A stretch of 64,000 bases of DNA, from the NCBI GenBank assembly GCA_948567375.1, contig OX419760.1, positions 22,506,001 through 22,570,000 of the forward strand, in the 5' to 3' direction. Source of the DNA: Lunularia cruciata. Taxonomy: Eukaryota; Streptophyta; Marchantiopsida; Lunulariales; Lunulariaceae. Within the stretch, counting starts at the first letter, position 1. Every line of letters begins with the position of its first letter. Made by a program: the position numbers and the translations under genes. Under the pieces are notes generated by a model that worked only from the letters and a program-made list of their open reading frames with translations, was not told where the DNA came from and ran no database searches. This document shows positions 13,101-24,380 of the stretch, piece by piece.

Positions 13101-13571
13101 CAAAGGCGAAGAACATCTCTGGAGGGTGAGCTCGGTACCGCAAGATCTTGCATCGAGGATTTGCAGGAATCTATCCGAAAAGCCCAAGAGAGTATCCACG
13201 ACTTGGAAAGTCGAGTAGCAGATTTGGTGAGTGAGAAAACTAGCCTACTGGAGGCCAAGGCCTCTCTAGAAAGAGAGCTCCAGAACGTAAGTACTAGCTC
13301 CTCTGCAGCCTTGGAGAACCTAGAGCAGCAGTTAGTCGTCTGGAAAGAAAGGGCAAGTTCTATGGACAAGACTCTGCAGCAAGCAAAATCTGCTGCAAAT
13401 GTTAGTGAGAACAAGATTTCTCAATTGCTGGTAGATTTAGAGTCCGTCAATTTGTTGCTTGCAAATAGGACCAATAAGGTTGGTAAGTATGCTTGGCCCG
13501 CAGCATCCGCTTCGAGTGCCTTGGCTGTTGTCGGCATTTTAGCTTTCTTCAAGTTCGCAAAGCGTCGATGA
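10137..13571 (+). CDS. Long coiled-coil protein with a C-terminal membrane anchor
   Basis: One uninterrupted exon of 1,144 codons. The start is the ATG giving MPGHHKKHGHKKPHKQQ. The frame is open further upstream, but only to a TTG, and the ATG sits just behind a splice acceptor. Residues 1-20 are basic and His-rich. Residues 20-95 are acidic, Ser-rich and probably disordered. From about 105 to 1110 the protein is almost continuous heptad coiled coil, rich in Glu, Ala and Lys. Residues 211-686 are nine tandem repeats. A second, 92-residue duplication lies at 799-890 and 946-1037. The last 27 residues contain one hydrophobic segment (WPAASASSALAVVGILAFF) and end KFAKRR, which is typical of a tail-anchored protein facing the cytosol. 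The tail resembles those of the plant organelle-division factors PMD1 and PMD2, which are also tail-anchored coiled coils, but those are about 330 residues long. A role as an organelle tether or division factor is therefore inference. Other coiled-coil families cannot be excluded. Confidence 0.85.
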   Translation: MPGHHKKHGHKKPHKQQTVQTNIVKTELNGDHVEPSLDSPNGYGSAKDEMESLNESGTDTGTNGHSIGDSSPDHSDAGDLTPRALQSGKEPQAEGVKLHNLIELNNTLVKTVAGLRTDKDQLTGKISHLEEQLNSVTAAHAKEAQDVISSLETQRISLLDENKALQERREALENEKAKLESETFGLATEKSALLEEKFALANEKNELEIALSESNKRLEETSAMIKEAEQVAAEAKAKVSALSTEKSELETALSESTKLLAAKSAKIEEAEQVAADARAKVQALTEEKKEIETALSKSKTLLEERSAKIEDAEHAAVEASAKFREAERVAAEAKARVVALISEKEDLETELLKSSDLLAERATKIKEAEDAAAQASAKFGQAEDEAVEAKARVQSLTKEKEELQTALSNSSKIIEERSVKIEEAERAAAEASSKIKEAEQDAVDAKARILSLMDGKTKLESALENSGKILEERSTKIEEAEQAAAEASKKIEEAEKEAAEAKAKVKALTREKNKLEKQQSKSSKVLAERSAKIEEAVQAAAEAAKKTKEAEHETAEAKERVSVLTGEKYKLERELLNSSKGLEERETKIKEAERAATKASKRIKEAEANAAQAKAKISSLIGEKHELERELSNSSKLLEERDAKIEEAEQAAVEAAAKIRDSENDAAQAKARVEELDAEIQKLYELHQKKIAALEELNDQKSSDLQALQSKTEELEMELQKLSQSLVSAQQEATEAKSTVEILRTRQEEAKQENEQLQSRLQAAVDQTADLDTQNSELNVKLEELDRQNSKLNTKLGVLESTLSELKEELQTAEERANEASNQAQLEKDANEGLQEDISALHEKKENIERELFEAKHSIEELHEGISSAQSNMITLEDKVASLQTERNSLKEENFKMEEALTSVSEISKELHHENSELNAKLENLGSIVSGLQGENSDLNTKLVSLESTVATLQDELHGAKTRAEEVSRDFHKESETSAGLHEEVSEMQRRRTSLEGELGTARSCIEDLQESIRKAQESIHDLESRVADLVSEKTSLLEAKASLERELQNVSTSSSAALENLEQQLVVWKERASSMDKTLQQAKSAANVSENKISQLLVDLESVNLLLANRTNKVGKYAWPAASASSALAVVGILAFFKFAKRR
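10767..12194 (+). repeat. Nine in-frame coiled-coil repeats (2 x 42 aa, 7 x 56 aa)
   Basis: The units follow one another without gaps: two of 126 bases, then seven of 168 bases. A typical unit starts LSNSSKLLEERDAKIEEAEQ, continues with a second Ala/Glu block, and ends in a GEKxELExE segment. The two short units lack one 14-residue IEEAEQAAAEASAK-like block. All lengths are multiples of 14, so the heptad register is kept. Sequence divergence between units argues against recent amplification. Confidence 0.9.
12531..13247 (+). repeat. Internal duplication in the C-terminal coiled coil
   Basis: Codons 12531-12806 and 12972-13247 encode two 92-residue segments of exactly equal length, both starting LEST and ending in an E(R/K)xSL segment. 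They align without a gap (for example IEELHEGISSAQ with IEDLQESIRKAQ). The intervening part also repeats an ENSELNxKL motif, so the duplicated block is probably 147 residues long. Confidence 0.8.
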
Positions 13572-16250
13572 TAGTAGGGTCTACACTCAATCTTACAACC
13601 CATTGTGCGTTATGCATGCACACACGATAGTCGGGTTGAACTGAAGATTAAGGATAGAAACAAGCAGAAATGCCAAAGGCATTGCTGTCACATTTTGTCA
13701 ATTTTGAGTTTAGGGACTATTGTCATGTATAATTCATGATGAGTTCATTGACCTTGTACATTATCGCTATAATTATTGTGTAAATCAAGAAGGCTTGGTC
13801 TACATTATGTCCAGTGCTACTGTCTGTTTCTACGCGACTTCGAACCTCGAAGTTGCCCACACCTACGGAAATACTCCTTTAGCCTCACATTTATCTGCTG
13901 CTTCTTTACGTTCTTCAATACATCATGTTTGAATTACATAAATCTCAGCACTTGGTGGCACTCACTCATCCCCTCTGCCGCTGAAACCCTCTGAAGGAAG
14001 TCGAATTTGCCTTGAACTGTGTGCACATCTCTGAAACTTGGTATCATGTATGACTTCCCACAAGTCATTCAAGTCATGAAATCTGGTGTGACGTAGTAGA
14101 CTGGTGTCGTTATCAACTCACAATGCAGACAAGTGAATCTACGAGTAGCCTTCAGAGGATTGCTTTCTTCTTGAAGATCAGATCAATGACGTAAGTCTGA
14201 ACTGGCGCTGTGTCATATGTGCTGCGATCTTACACATGACGTACTTACCCGTCCACCGAGCTCTCTCTTTACGATGGATTTTGTTGCCTATTGGAACTCT
14301 GATATTCACCTTTGTAAGGAAAATCATAAACTTGAAAAGTGAAGCGGATCAACGCAAGATGTGAAAGGTATGGTTATAAGAAGCTCGTGCGGCCGCCATC
14401 TTTTGTCTATATGCTAGCAATCCGGCTAGTCTTTTTAAAAGACCAGGCTAAGGCCTTATAAAGAGCAGTTAAAACAACTGGATTGCATAGGCCGTGCTTT
14501 CTTAAATCAACAAGCTACGGTTGCTGATGGTTTGCATTATCGTAACGATAATACTAACTTGCCGTTGCTTCAATGACAACAACGAAACGGTGCACTGTAT
14601 CTAGTTTTCTGGTTGTAGTGCTTCCATTCAAGAGATGTGGCTTGATCTACTACTACATGCCAATAATCTCTATTGGATCTAGATGCATGTAGGTAATCTA
14701 GGTCTACTTGTGTGCAGGAACTTCCGACCGCGAGTTTCTCTAAGAGCTCCTTAATTTACGGGGTGTATTCCTATAAAGCATGAGATAACAAGCGCAGAAC
14801 GCAACAGATCACAATAGCCAAGACAATAGAAGATTCACGAAGATAAAGTCACGTGGAGCTGTAGACAGCATTCCCAATGAACAATAATTTGATGATCATT
14901 TGATCAATTCAGTTTCTAAACGTTTTAACGAATGCTCTACAGAGTTGCTCCGTGTACAGACATTCACCAATACCCGTCCGTGCAATACCCGTCGGTACAG
15001 ATATCCGTGCATTTTAGGCCATATATGAACGTAATCACAAGAATTCCTTTAGACGATTGTGCAACTCTATCACCCGAGGCGTGTAAAAGACAAAAGGTTC
15101 ATGATCCAATAGCAAACATGTACTTTTATCACGCGGTGATCTCCATCTGTTCTCTGTATACAAGTTTCGAGTTATCTTGTCTTTCAGCTTGGATCTCTAG
15201 TTGCATTCGTCTTAGAGGGAAATCAGTTAATGTAGCAGAAGAATCTCAATCTCTTTTCTAACTCGGCCCAAATGTATGGTTAGTCGTTTGATTCAATATC
15301 GGTCTCACCTGAAGACTCCTGAAAACTTAACCAGAAAATACGAGGAAACTAGAGGTTTAGTAAACACATAACCTCAATTTGATACTACCAGTCCATCTAC
15401 CAGTGAAGATTCATATGGCGAAAATCCCAATCTCACACATCCTTTGATTGAGCTGTATGTAGCGAGATGATCTTCATCATATTTAAACATCTGCTCTATC
15501 TGACGTACATAGACAACGAAGATGATCTTCTACTATTACCTTCACGATACTCCTAGATGATGAAATCCGATCGATCCAACACGTATGAATCAAACCATGT
15601 AGCGAGATCATCTCATCGTTCCGAATTCATCCAATTCACCTAGTGCGCATAACTGAGAGATGTGGTTTTGAATCTCCATCACTGTCATTCATCTGAAGAA
15701 ACTGTTGATGATTGACATGAGTAAAGAACATCTATGACATGATTATTTCTATGCAACCTCATCTCACCGTAACGATCTTTGACGATATGATCTCCATCTT
15801 CTCAATTCTTACTCAGAGTTATCTCCAAACAATGTTCATTGTTTGTATTTGCTTCGGTCAGTTCAAATCTATAACGAGGTAATTTCCGTCTTATGGACAT
15901 AATCTGATAGATTTGATATACACAACTAGAAAGATATATCCAAATCATTTCCATCTTATCTCACTTCTTATGGGCCTAGAATGAACCTTTTAAGAATTTT
16001 GAGTTTTGGAAAGTGTTCTGTGACGTGAAGTTTTCCACGTTGTACGAAAGTCGCCCATGATCCTATTTATGCTCTTGCTTCTGATGGATGCACGCGGTTG
16101 TCATCATAGAGACAGGGAAATCAGCATATCAGTCTTGTCGTGGTTCTTTTCCAGTTCCTTCCCTATGGAATCCACTACCGTCGGTGCAGATCTGCAACTC
16201 CCTAGCTTCTTCTGGCGAGGTTGCACTCTCAGATGATTCCGAAGCTACGA
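13572..16250. other. Intergenic; 3' end of the coiled-coil gene, then no recognisable gene
   Basis: The first few hundred bases are presumably the 3' untranslated region. The 110-codon frame at 14932-15261 is low in complexity at its start (repeated YPSVQ) and matches nothing I know. Between 15440 and 15980 a theme of GAGATGATCTTC, GATGATCTTCT and GAGATCATCTC recurs at irregular spacing, suggesting an old degenerate satellite. No RNA gene was seen. Confidence 0.4.
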
Positions 16251-16289
16251 TCGGGTGACATTAACCCTAGCTTACAATATCTATTGTTA

Positions 16290-16985
16290 TGACCTGCGTA
16301 TTGGATCAATTGAGAAAAATCCATACGCTTGTGCCAGCATTGTGGATTTGTTCGGTTGTGGTACGCTTGTGCCTGCTGGCAGCAGCCAAATTGTTTAGTC
16401 AATCGTCGCCCAGGTCCACTCACGGTCCCGATTCTGGGCTCCCTTCCATTGGTGGGCGATCTGCCATCTGAACTAGGGCATCAAAAGTTCGCGAGATTCT
16501 CGAAAATGTGACATTTATCATCTCAAATGTGGCTCTGTCTCAAGCACCTCATAGACAAGTAGGGCGATTGCCAAAGAGATCCTCAAAGCGCAGGATAATG
16601 CGTTCTCTAAGAGGCCGTGGATTTCAGCTGGTAAATACTTGGGATTTGACTTCAAAAGCGCTCCAATTGGACCGTATCACGCCAACTTGCGCAGAATCAT
16701 GAAGACGGACCTCTTGTCTAGTGAACAGGTCGCGGCTTCAAGATCACTCCGAGTAAAGGGAGTGCTAAATATGATCAATGGCCTTCACAAGGAATGACGA
16801 GAAGGACAGTGTGTCAATCTCAGCTCAAAGCCCCGAATTTTGAATCTGAACAACCTCATCTGTATGATATTCGGATAGGGACATTGCTGGACAGAAGCAG
16901 GCTGGTATGAGTGTGGAGGAGGTGAAATCTTTGAAGGCTTGCGTAGAGCTGGCAGGAGAATTCAACCAAGGGGATTGATTATATC
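16290..16985 (+). pseudogene. Cytochrome P450 pseudogene, N-terminal half
   Basis: The pieces match the N-terminal half of a microsomal plant P450 in order. First comes a hydrophobic anchor (WICSVVVRLCLLAAAKLF, about 16345-16400). After a frame change comes the proline-rich hinge RRPGPLTVPILGSLPLVGD (about 16405-16460). Next is the segment SPEIAKEILKAQDNAFSKRP; the source order is kept through AGKYLGFDFKSAPIGPYHA and LRRIMKTDLLSSEQ. After stops near 16797 and 16876 and another frame change comes EEVKSLKACVELAGEFNQGD. The oxygen-binding helix and the heme-binding Cys region are absent. The relic ends where plastid-derived DNA begins. It has at least two frameshifts and two stops. The P450 family cannot be named. 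Confidence 0.8.
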
Positions 16986-17028
16986 TGTAGGTGGTCGGAT
17001 TCGCAAAATGTTTCTCACAACAGAATGA

Positions 17029-17311
<283 letters not shown>

Positions 17312-17428
17312 TGACAAAGATGAGTTTCTCTCAATGCTTGAATATCCATTTTAGCTTTTCGACTTAACAACTATTAATAAAAAGTCAAAACATACTCATA
17401 AAGATACGCATTTTCTTAAAGATAACGA

Positions 17429-17464
17429 TAAACCCTAAACCCTAAACCCTAAACCCCTAAACCC
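17429..17464 (+). repeat. Interstitial telomere repeats (TAAACCC x5)
   Basis: Five units of the plant telomere repeat lie in tandem; the fourth has one extra C. They lie between two unrelated plastid gene fragments, psaB on the left and ndhD on the right. This position suggests filler DNA added at a repaired break. Confidence 0.92.
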
Positions 17465-17517
17465 AGAAATTAGCCCCTACTTTTCATCAGACCATGAAGC
17501 CCCTTGAAACGCTAGTT

Positions 17518-17640
17518 CATTCAGCTATAACTTCTTTAAGCCAACGTAATTTAAAAAGAAGAATTGCTTATTCTTAGGTATCACGTATAGGATTTGTTCT
17601 TATTGGAATTTGATCAACAACACATGTAGGTCTGAATGGT
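17518..17640 (+). pseudogene. ndhD: Plastid ndhD fragment in nuclear DNA
   Basis: The frame starting at 17518 reads SAITSLSQRNLKRRIAYS, a stop, VSRIGFVLIGI, a stop, then STTHVGLNG. This is a conserved internal part of NdhD, a membrane subunit of the chloroplast NDH complex (the SLSQRNLKKRIAYSSVSHMG region). Two stops and the lack of flanking ndhD sequence show a short dead fragment. psaB and ndhD are not neighbours in plastid genomes I know, so the two pieces were joined after leaving the plastid. Confidence 0.85.
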
Positions 17641-18479
17641 GAGCATGGTAAGCGATGGGCCACCAATCTCAACTACCCAATAAACCAAGTCCTCCGGACT
17701 TTTAAGGCGTGGCTTGCAAGAGCGTTGAGGAGAAGGAACAACGGCCACAGGAACAACGCGAATCCACCAAACAATTCAAACTCGAGTTCATTAAATGCTC
17801 TGCTGCCTCTAACACTAAAAACGACCTTCTCTCTCATTTCTTATTTCTTAAGAAATAGAACAAAAGAGAGAAAGTAGCCTTAGGCCAATACGAAGTTGGG
17901 AATACAAGGCACCAACAAGTGCCAACCGGGATAGAAGGCCCGAAGCGGAACAAACCAGAAGTGAAGTAAAAGCCAAAGCAAGACTATGGTCTCTTATAGT
18001 ATGTTTGGTAATCGAGGAGGGAAAGCCCTAGACTTGCTAGGTAATACGCTCATCTATGAAGACCCAACGCATGATAGCGCTGTAAAGTTATGGAGACTCA
18101 TTGTAATAGTAGTACATGGTACATGGTTGGAGAGATAACCACATCCCCTCTCCTTTGCAAGGAACCTCATTTTGCATCCCTAAGGAGATTGTCAAAGTGG
18201 TGATGAAGGTGGCCAAAAATCTCAACAACAATGTATTTTAGGAAAGCCGAGGTGCATAATGATACTCCTTTCCTTTCCTTGGGTAGTGATGGTCATTATT
18301 CCTTATACTTGAACTCTAGGTCATGCTTATATCGCGGCTCATATGAGGTTCACTACTATCGGGTCAAGCAAGGAAAACAAAATGTACTTGAATATGATAA
18401 TATTAGCTCTCACACGACAAGGAGATTGTTTATAGTGGATCCAAGCATCACTCAATCTGGAATTGGGACCATGTAGCTT
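17641..18479. other. Unassigned sequence, possibly more organelle-derived DNA
   Basis: No gene is recognised. The composition from 17660 to 18000 differs from its surroundings, and an imperfect palindrome of about 21-base arms (CTCTCTCATTTCTTATTTCTT and a matching right arm) is centred near 17849. An organelle source is possible because psaB and ndhD fragments lie directly to the left, but I could not match a gene. Confidence 0.3.
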
Positions 18480-18899
18480 GTAGGCTTTGTGCAATTGCAT
18501 CTTGGAGTGCATCATGAACTCTAGTGGCCTCTCCACCTACTGCATAATCTAAAATGTGTAGACCTTATGTGTCATATGGAGGACCACATGCGCAATGGTC
18601 TGAGAGCCCAAGAACCACAAGATGTGGGAGACCTAAATGTAGTCAAAGAGTTGTTGTAGACTCCTCCAATGTGAAACAGAAGTCTTTGATCAAAGAAAGG
18701 CATGGAGCCAAGCTCCAATGCCTTTTCCTCCATAAGAGAGAATCCTAACTCTATCAAGTAATAGTGCCTCAATGAGGATGTTGGTAAGGATGTGAGTGTA
18801 TATACATTCATTGAGATCCACTTGTACCTTCCTAGAAACTAGTGATACAAAGTCAATAAATGCATAGTGTTGTGCATGTCGGACTTGGCAATAGGTCTC

Positions 18900-19705
18900 T
18901 GTAATACTCCGAGGACAAGAGAAGAGAGAAAACACAGATTGCACACTCAAACATTCGAAGCCCCAAGGGAGCACCTTCTCTTTATTATATAGACAAAGAG
19001 GATCTCCTCCAAGGAAGCTCCCCCATAGGATTAGGGACACAGATAGGTGACATGTCAGCAAGCTCCACCCTTGGATTACTTACTTGGATGGGTGACCTGT
19101 CTGGTCTAGGTCCTATCTGGTTGGTCAAACAAGCTTTGACTGGAGGGAATCTTTTAGGGAATCTTCTTGTAGGAATCTCAGAATCACATGAGTAAGGTAC
19201 CGTTGGAAAGCTCTCGATGAGACAAAGCAGGGGGGAAGGGAAGGCCAGCTTTTCCCTCCCCCCTGCTTCCCACCCCCAATGGAGGAAAGGCTGGCCTTTC
19301 CTCCATTTTGGGGGGGGGGGGGGGGGGGGGGGGGGAATCTGCACATTTTTTAGGCCTAATTCATCCGTTTAGGCTTCCAAAATTGCCTTCAAAGATTTCA
19401 GGCATATTTTGGTTCCTACTCTATTAGTAGAAGTCCCCTTTTGGTGATACCTCTTTCTGATCTGTTTAGTCCATCAAGTGTAACATCCTTCCAGATGTTA
19501 CCAAACCAATTCTCACCTTTAAATCATATGTCTAGCTATTGGTTCTAAGGTTCTCAAGTCTATTTTGGTTTCTGCCCTATTAGTAGAAGTACTATTTTGG
19601 TGATACTTCTATCTGATCTATTTTGACCATCAAGTATAACATCATTCTAGAAGTTACCAAACCGAATTTCACATCTAGATCATATGGCTAACCCTTGGTA
19701 TTACA
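18900..19705. mobile_element. Solo LTR A, with 5-bp target duplication
   Basis: The unit begins TGTAATACTCC and ends GGTATTACA, giving an 8-base terminal inversion. It is flanked on both sides by GTCTC (18895-18899 and 19706-19710), a perfect 5-bp target duplication. It is 806 bases long and contains no coding region, so it is a solo LTR left by recombination. It carries a G run and a pyrimidine-rich inverted segment (19220-19335) absent from the related copy at 38603. Confidence 0.9.
19310..19335 (+). repeat. Poly-G run of 26
   Basis: An uninterrupted run of 26 G residues lies within solo LTR A. The related LTR at 38603-39344 has no such run, so it arose after the two copies separated. Its exact length is a likely sequencing or assembly uncertainty. 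Confidence 0.9.
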
Positions 19706-20286
19706 GTCTCAAAGCCAATTGAAGAGCTATTCGGAAATCATAGGTACCTAAATCCATTGTCTTAATAAGTTCCAACAAGGAACGGCCTTGGTATAAGAAC
19801 CTATCAGCTAAGAAGGAGATCACTAGAGCCCATACTCCTATATACATTCTTTGTGCAATAACCTCTTGGCATATGAGATTATAGCTGATAGAGAAGTTAT
19901 AAAGAAGCATCAGAAGTTATAAAGAAACATATATTATGTATGAGGAGCCATGGCTGTGGGTAAAGCTATCTATAGCCTACACAATTTGTTGATAAGTAGG
20001 AGAACATGTTGTGCCCTAACAAAGTGGTGAAATTGTGGCAAATAATACCATGAAACTTACTTAAATGGAGTAGGGTAAGTACAAGCCAAATAAGAGGCCT
20101 TGGAAAGATAGCAATGTGCTAGCATAGAATATGCTACTTGTGTATTCTTCAACCGCGGGAGTAAATGAACATGTGTAAAAGACAAAGGAGAGAAATATGA
20201 GAATAGAATATCAAAGTGATAAATCACATTGGAACTCTTGAATGAGTGAAACTCCTAATGCCTAGCAAGAGCTTAGGCTTTGGTAT

Positions 20287-20885
20287 TGTAATACTCTGAG
20301 GACAAGAGAACTCTCCAAGAGATGTACAAGAGAGAAAACACAGGTTTCACACTCAATCTTTTGATGCTCCAAAGGAGCACCTTCTCTTTATCAGATAGCA
20401 AAGAGGATCCCCCCAAAGGAAGCTACACCCTTGCATCAAATGGATGAATTGGTGACTTGTCGACGAGCTCCATCCCTGGATTAGTTTTTTGGATGGGTGA
20501 CATGTCAGTCCTTGTCCTATCTAGTTGGTCAAATGGGTTTGACCTAAAGGAATCTTTTGGGAATCTTCTTGTAGGGAGCCCATAATCACGTGGGTGAGGT
20601 ATCATTGGAAAGCTCTCAATGAGACAAATCACAAGGATAAAAGTCAAGCCTTTTGTTCCTAAGGAGGAAAGAATATTTTTTATTCTTGAGGCCTAATTCA
20701 TCCGTTTGGACCTCCAAAATTGGCTCCAAAGTTTTCAGGCTATTTTTTACTTCTATAGTTTTAGTAGAAGTACTCTTTTGGTGACACCTTTGTCTAATCT
20801 ACCTAGCCCATTGTACACGACACTTTCTAAATGTTACCAAGCCAATTTTCACCTCTAGATAATATGTCTAGATGCTTTTATTACA
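20287..20885. mobile_element. Solo LTR B, diverged copy
   Basis: The unit begins TGTAATACTC and ends TTTATTACA, with the same internal order of blocks as solo LTR A (AGGACAAGAGAA, AGCACCTTCTCTTTAT, GGCCTAATTCATCCGTTT). The flanks are GGTAT and AGTAT, a 5-bp duplication with one change. At 599 bases it is shorter and more diverged than A and C, so it is probably the oldest of the three. Confidence 0.8.
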
Positions 20886-20890
20886 AGTAT

Positions 20891-23800
20891 TTATAAGGAA
20901 ACATACAAGACTCTTGAGAAACTTCTCAAGAAATTTCTTTTTAGAAGCACTCTACTTGGCATGCAAACAAAGCTAGTTGGGAAGCTTCACAAGAAGCTCC
21001 TTCTGCAAGCCAACTACTTGGCATGCAAGCTAAGCTAGCTAAGAAGCTTCCTCTTATAAGTCACCATTTGGCATGCACATCACCCAATACTTGGAAAGTA
21101 CCAAGTAGCTTCTTAGATACTTCTAGAATATTCTTATAATTCTTGGAAAATTTGGCATATTTTTTACTTTATTAGTCTGGACTAACTCATTAGTGAACTC
21201 CATATTGTTACAAATGAAATTAAGAATCAATCAAAAGCCTTTGAAGATAAACTATGTAGAAATTAAAATATGGAACTTTGGAAAACAAAGCTTCATAATT
21301 AATTTAAGACAAAATTTAGGAAACTAATGGAGAAGAAGGTTAAACGATTTATCTTTGAAAGATAGAACTAAAATCATATTTGATCCTCAACTCTACCTTG
21401 GTACTTTAAAGCTAATCTCAAGATAGAAATTGGATATTATGCTAAACTAGTATAAGATCATTCAAACCAAAAAAAATTTACCAACATAAATTAGATGTGG
21501 ATATTTATGAGGTAAATTATTATTGGAAAGCAATAAAATGCAATAAATGATATTTCTGTGTTGAAATAATAATATTTTTACCTTACTTCTTTTAGAGAAT
21601 GAGAGCATGGTGTTATTCAGGCAAAATAGGGGTAGCCGGCTATACATAAACTATATAAAATAAGACCTAGAAATTTTGAATAATAAATAATCACTTCCAT
21701 GTTATACTTTAATGAATAATAATAGTTGCTTTCAATATGGTTCACCATAATCATGACATTACTCCAAGTTTTTACCTTCTTACCTAGATTGCATGTCATA
21801 GTACATCATTGTTCTTTCTTCTCTTGACCAAATTGGATGTATTGTTTAATTAAATTATATCTTAGGGTCTCTTTCAATGGTGTATGGTTTGTTATCAATA
21901 TATTCAATTGTTCTATGGACCTTAGCACCTTATTGTTGTTATTATCTAGGTCATTGTGCACTTGTTTCTAGCACACATTCTCTTTTATTGATGGTGTGCG
22001 CTCTCCTCTTTATACTTATTCTTTTCATGAGAAATTTCTATAAAATACCTAGTGGAAAATTGTTGTTATTTTTCTTGAGTTAACTTTCTACTATTTGTTG
22101 CTATGAGTTGTCTTATATAACATTACATCTAGTAACATATCTTGGGTGTACTAAATTTTATTGACTACAAGGTTTTATGTTGTTTTTCTATATAAATTAT
22201 ATCTAACTACAATAATATTGTTAAGGAACTCACAATATGCCTTACAACCAAATAGCATAGGTAATACTAAGGAACTCTATTACGCACTTTGAGTATATCA
22301 AGTTTGCTGATTATTATTATGACGAGCTGTAGTTATTTCACTCCCTTGAAAAAAAAATGCCTTTCTCTCTTTCCACACTTGCTATAGAAAGTTCTTGTAA
22401 CATTGTATTTGGAGTTGTCTCAAAGAAGTTAGGATTTAGCTAGTTAACTTGTAAATGAAATATGCATAGGTCTTAATTTACTATTTTTTTTGTCTTTTAT
22501 CTCCTTATACTCTTCCATATAATTATGAAAGTGCTTACAAATAAATTATAAAAGAGATGGACTCCTTATAATTGTTGCAACTAATTAAAACACCTAGGAG
22601 CAAAAAGATCTATGATTAAGTTATTGTGTTCTGAAATTGTTATAAGCTAACTAAGTTTGCAAAAAAAGAAGTAAGAAGTATAAATTGAATATTTTAGACT
22701 CCTAAGGTAAGTCTTAAGAAATATATAATTATTGATAGTAAAGATTTTTCATTATTAAGAGTAAATTTTCTTACTCCTTAAGACTTGGTAGTGAGACTAT
22801 TATTATATGTAATAAAGAATATCTAAATTAATGTCTCAAATGCATTCAATACCATCTTTTATTTTGCTTAGATTAGATTTGTTCTTTGATCTCATTTGTG
22901 CATATTGGCATGGAGTCATATCTATTATATAGCTATTAGAACACTATAAGAGATTCATCCCTTTTACAAAGATACTTGCTGAGAAAATCCATGGCTTTTT
23001 GGCTATAGCACATTTCTCGGCTTCATGGGGAGAGTTAGGAGTTGCTATTGATCTATGTCTCTTCCCTTCATTTTCAAACAATATCTTTATAAAAATATTT
23101 GGAGGATGTAGTTTGAGCTTTCTGTGCTTTTACATTTTACTTGAAGGGTTTGGGATTCAGAGTCTAGTGATAAGTCTGGATTAAAAGTCTGGTGACAAGC
23201 CTAAAGTTGATCGGAAAACTTCATTTCCTTAATTTTTCCTTTAAGATCTTAACTTCCAATAGAAAGTTCAAGACACTTCTTTGATTTTCTGCTAAGAGTA
23301 AAATTTGTATATCTCTTCAGCTTTGGTATCTTGGTGCGGTAAATCTAATAGTAGAAACGTACAATGCATATACATTGATATGCTTTGAGGAGAGAGTCCT
23401 CTGAAGTACATAATATCATTACACTTATGTAGATCCTACAATTTCAAAATAGATTAAACAGTAGTTGGATTTGCCAATCAATCTCCTTGTTTGCTTGGAG
23501 AATGAGAGTTAATAATATTATATTTGTATTTAGGAGATGCAATTGCTTGATATTGTAGTTGTCAATATTCTATAGAGTCTTTGGTATACGGTAGCCATGC
23601 AGGCCAGCTAGGCGAACCCATTACTAATAGTGCAAGGAGCACTTACCATTATGTACCATTACCAACTTGAGATGCCTTTGTTTTCTTGGTACTGGAGGTT
23701 TTGTGCATCTTAACCATCATTTGGATAGTAGATGCCCTTTACAATGAAAGAGATGACTTTATTTTGTTGATATTGAACATTTGTGGTATCTTAATCAAGT

Positions 23801-24380
23801 TTTTTGATAGTGTTCTGTAGGACTAATAAGATGATTCAGACGTAACACTATGATCATTACAAGAGAGAGAGAGAGACTACAATAATAATTTTGCCAACTA
23901 CATTCACCTCATATCTTTCTTGAAGACTCTTGGTCACTCTACAATGCTTGGAATCCTTAGGTTCCCATGCTTCTCATCTTTGGGACACTTTCACCCGTTC
24001 TAACATTATGTGCCCTTAACGGACCTTTATCGCCCCTCTTACCATAGATATTCTTAGATATTTCAACCGTGAACGGTTTAGATTGACTGTAAGATTCAGT
24101 TACCCAGTATAGTTTCCATTAATATAGTATTGGCACTTTTTCCCATGGCCTTGTTGTACTCTTTCTTCTTTATGCACTTTTCGTTGCCATTATATACTAA
24201 TGGCTCGATTTTGTCTCCGTCAGCTCGATCTGTTGGACACTTGGGACGGCTGCTTTGAAGATCTTTGAGGTGGTCAAGTACAGGATATGCCACAATATAC
24301 ATAGCTGAAAGTGGGACTTACCACGCTACAAGACCGTGACTAAGTCACCAACTATGAGCTGATGTGGATGTTAACGACAA
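20891..24380. other. AT-rich region without recognisable genes
   Basis: From 20890 to 21150 a theme with TTGGCATGCAAG and AAGCTTC recurs about three times. The string AGCTTAGCTTGCATG on the minus strand is also found near 58025, just left of the X-L unit, so this is probably another repeat family. Beyond 21200 the region is AT-rich with frames under 80 codons. A short GA microsatellite lies at 23863-23876. No gene is supported. Confidence 0.45.

Larger units (their letters stand above)
18480..19960 (-). pseudogene. Decayed retroelement coding sequence, split by a solo LTR
   Basis: Open stretches on the minus strand on both sides of the solo LTR (18572-18811 and 18690-19061 on one side, 19701-19910 on the other) join into one degenerate frame when the LTR is skipped (DLGTYDFRIALQLALR, then HAQHYAFIDFVSLVSRKVQ). 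The text resembles C-terminal parts of LINE-type polyproteins, but no catalytic motif is visible. The assignment is tentative. Confidence 0.35.

Noticed and set aside
14932-15261. 110-codon frame in the intergenic region
   Set aside because: Low-complexity start, no known domain, and no splice or promoter support.
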